Positions 62,206 through 64,000 of a DNA stretch of 64,000 nucleotides are shown one piece after another (within the stretch, counting starts at the first letter, position 1; every line of letters begins with the position of its first letter). The stretch spans positions 1,705,978 to 1,769,977 of the forward strand of contig JBKBLN010000001.1 in the NCBI GenBank assembly GCA_046296415.1. Reading direction: 5' to 3'. The notes beneath the pieces were generated by a model. The model was not told the DNA's origin. It did no database searches and was given only the letters and a program-made list of their open reading frames with translations. Position numbers and translations under genes: made by a program. This DNA is from CAYNRA01 sp046296415. Lineage in GTDB: Bacteria; Bacteroidota; Bacteroidia; Cytophagales; Spirosomataceae.

Positions 62206-64000
62206 ATGAAAAAAAAGTACGTTTGGTTTTTGTGTCTTCTGAGCTTCCTAGGGAGTTTGCAGCTGGCAGCACAAACCTTTGAAATTTCGGGTAAAGTAGT
62301 GGATAATCTAAACCAAGAAGAATTACCGGGAGTCGGAATCTCAGTTAAAAACTCTACACGAGGAACGGTGACCAACTCAGAGGGTCAGTTTAAATTATCT
62401 GTCTCCAAAGGAGAGGTGGTGGTTATTAGTTTTGTTGGGTATGAAACTCAAGAAAAAGTAGTACGTGAGAATGAAAAGATCTGGTCGATCTCCTTGATCT
62501 CAGATGCTAAGGCGCTGGAAGAGGTGGTGGTCATCGGATATGGTGAAGTGAAAAAAAGTAATGTAACTGGGGCCATTGTTTCGGTCAAAGAGGCGGACTT
62601 AAAAACAGTCCCTACTACCAACGTCATGGAGTCGCTACAAGGAAAACTGCCTGGCGTCGACATTACGCGTTCAAGTGGCCAAGCAGGAGCAGGTGTCAAC
62701 ATAGTGGTACGGGGAAATAGATCGTTAACGGCATCGAATTCTCCTTTATTCATTGTGGATGGTATCCAATATAACTCCATTCAAGATTTGAATTCAAATG
62801 ACATTCAGTCAATGGAAGTTTTAAAAGATGCCGCATCAACAGCCGTGTATGGGTCTCGAGGTGCCAATGGCGTGATATTGATTACCACCAAGAAAGGTGT
62901 CAAAGGAAAAACAAAGGTTAGTTTAAATACCTATTTCGGTCAGTCCGAATTGGCGGGTTATCCTCAAGTTCAATCTGCGGAGGAGTTTAAGAATTTTCGG
63001 CGAGAGGCCAATCGAACCATCGGTAACTGGAGTGGCCCTCAGGACGACAATAAAATATTTAGTGGATTTGAAAATTCTCCAGGGACTGACTGGCAGCGAT
63101 TTTTTTTACAAAAGGGGTCACAACAAGACCATCAAATAGGTATTTCCTCTTCGACAGAGAAGACAAATTTTTATGCATCCTTGAATTACTTTAAGGAAAA
63201 TGGCTTATTTGAAAAGGATGAAATGTCTCGTTATTCTGTACGGACGAACATCGATCATAAAGTTTCGAAAGTATTGAACATTGGGACACAAAACCAAATT
63301 ACCTTTTATTCTCAGTCGTTCAGATCAGATCCTTTGAATGTTGCTAACCAGTTGAATCCTCTGGAAACACCTTTTGATGAAAATGGACAGATTGTGCCGT
63401 TATTGAATAACGGTCGTCAGGTCAATCCTTTGATGGATGTCGAGCCCAATAATTTTGAAAATTCAAATCGGAGTTCTCGGGTTTTCACCGCAGCCTATGC
63501 TGAACTTCGGCCATTCAAGGGATTTTTATTCCGTTCCAATGTGGGTGTTACTATCCAAAATCTTCGGGATGGCTTATATGCCAATTCGCTTACGGTTCTT
63601 CGGAATGGGGCGCTTCCTTTGGCCACGTATACTCAGGAAAGTACCTTGGAGTACAATATCGAGAACATCGCTTCCTACAGTAAAACGCAGGGTGCCCATT
63701 CGTGGAGTATCACAGGTGTTCATTCTGTATTGAGTAACCGATCCGAACGAATCTCAGCACGTGGCACCAATCAATTAATCCCCAACCAATTATTTTACGG
63801 CTTGGCTAATGCCAATCAGGAAGTTACCATTTCCAGCCAATTGGTTGGAAGTGGATTGATATCGTACACAGGGCGATTTCAGTATGGATACAAGGATAAA
63901 TATTTATTCATGGCCACGGGTCGTTCCGATGGGGCCTCCCAGTTAAGTGAAGGAAATAAATGGGCGTTTTTCCCATCAGCCTCGTTCGCTTGGCGGATCA
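62206..64000 (+). CDS. Second SusC/RagA-family TonB-dependent transporter (partial)
   Basis: Begins at the ATG at 62206 and is open to the right edge (about 598 residues visible). Signal MKKKYVWFLCLLSFLGSLQLAAQ, carboxypeptidase-D-like domain (FEISGKVVDNLNQEELPGVGISVKNSTRGT), TonB-box region EEVVVIGYGEVKKSNVTGAI, plug (MEVLKDAASTAVYGSRGANGVILITTKKG), then barrel strands. It is a different transporter from the first susC and probably heads another glycan locus beyond the window; its susD should follow outside. Confidence 0.95.
   Translation, partial: MKKKYVWFLCLLSFLGSLQLAAQTFEISGKVVDNLNQEELPGVGISVKNSTRGTVTNSEGQFKLSVSKGEVVVISFVGYETQEKVVRENEKIWSISLISDAKALEEVVVIGYGEVKKSNVTGAIVSVKEADLKTVPTTNVMESLQGKLPGVDITRSSGQAGAGVNIVVRGNRSLTASNSPLFIVDGIQYNSIQDLNSNDIQSMEVLKDAASTAVYGSRGANGVILITTKKGVKGKTKVSLNTYFGQSELAGYPQVQSAEEFKNFRREANRTIGNWSGPQDDNKIFSGFENSPGTDWQRFFLQKGSQQDHQIGISSSTEKTNFYASLNYFKENGLFEKDEMSRYSVRTNIDHKVSKVLNIGTQNQITFYSQSFRSDPLNVANQLNPLETPFDENGQIVPLLNNGRQVNPLMDVEPNNFENSNRSSRVFTAAYAELRPFKGFLFRSNVGVTIQNLRDGLYANSLTVLRNGALPLATYTQESTLEYNIENIASYSKTQGAHSWSITGVHSVLSNRSERISARGTNQLIPNQLFYGLANANQEVTISSQLVGSGLISYTGRFQYGYKDKYLFMATGRSDGASQLSEGNKWAFFPSASFAWRI

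Noticed and set aside
1..64000. CRISPR arrays, insertion sequences, prophage genes or tRNA/rRNA genes
   Set aside because: No direct-repeat array, transposase, integrase, capsid or RNA gene pattern was seen; genes are densely packed with Bacteroidota functions.

Overview
The window looks like a chromosome segment of a moderately AT-rich Bacteroidota bacterium, most likely of the order Cytophagales; the genus cannot be fixed from the sequence. The reasons are SusC/SusD pairs with RagA-type signal and TonB-box features, genes without Shine-Dalgarno sites, promoters of the Bacteroidota -7 type (TAnnTTTG), a PspC/LiaF-like pair, lipoproteins with Bacteroidota-style lipoboxes, and orphan PAS-DHp signalling proteins.

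Positions 1-15026 (minus strand) hold a carbohydrate locus. Read in the direction of transcription it is susC, susD, a TRAP-like metallophosphoesterase, a heparinase/lyase-like protein, a DUF4861 lipoprotein and a GH105 unsaturated glycuronyl hydrolase. It is followed at once by myo-inositol catabolism genes iolJ, iolB, iolC and iolD and the first codons of a possible transporter. A divergent LacI-type regulator (15395-16420) lies upstream. The same 12-bp palindrome, GCAAACCTTTGC, is found before susC and before iolJ, which suggests that glycan uptake and inositol breakdown form one regulon. An NHS-type MFS permease (16488-17702) closes the region.

Positions 17770-33613 are mostly housekeeping: a TruA pseudouridine synthase fused in frame to a GNAT acetyltransferase, Sua5, a WbqC-like protein, ClpC, an outer-membrane barrel protein, a DUF4105 protein with an operon of inositol monophosphatase, a YfiT/DinB-type protein and a 44-residue Cys-rich membrane peptide, then YhhQ, a LolD-like ATPase, sucC, a Nudix hydrolase, a subtilase, mnmA and a degenerate TrpF-like protein.

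Positions 33713-45056 carry envelope functions: PspC and LiaF-like proteins, a LolC/E-like permease, NamZ, an SGNH-like protein with an MBOAT O-acyltransferase, guaA, a WecA/MraY-type transferase, a WcaF-like acetyltransferase, a fungal-length prephenate dehydrogenase and an NTF2-like protein. Positions 45186-64000 hold two secreted amidohydrolase-fold proteins (most of whose modules have lost metal ligands), hisG-hisD, an IGHMBP2-like helicase, an M50-type membrane protease, a beta-propeller-like lipoprotein, a PAS/DHp protein without an ATPase domain, a very large ThuA/PQQ-dehydrogenase/cytochrome c protein, and the start of a second susC that runs off the right edge.

The observations most worth following are the shared LacI-like operators joining the glycan locus to inositol catabolism, uninterrupted C9 and G10 tracts inside two intact genes (susC and the helicase) that could be slippage switches, the TruA-GNAT fusion, the TrpF-like pseudoenzyme, and a terminator whose loop is exactly a consensus -7 promoter element. 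No tRNA, rRNA, CRISPR array, insertion sequence or prophage was seen.
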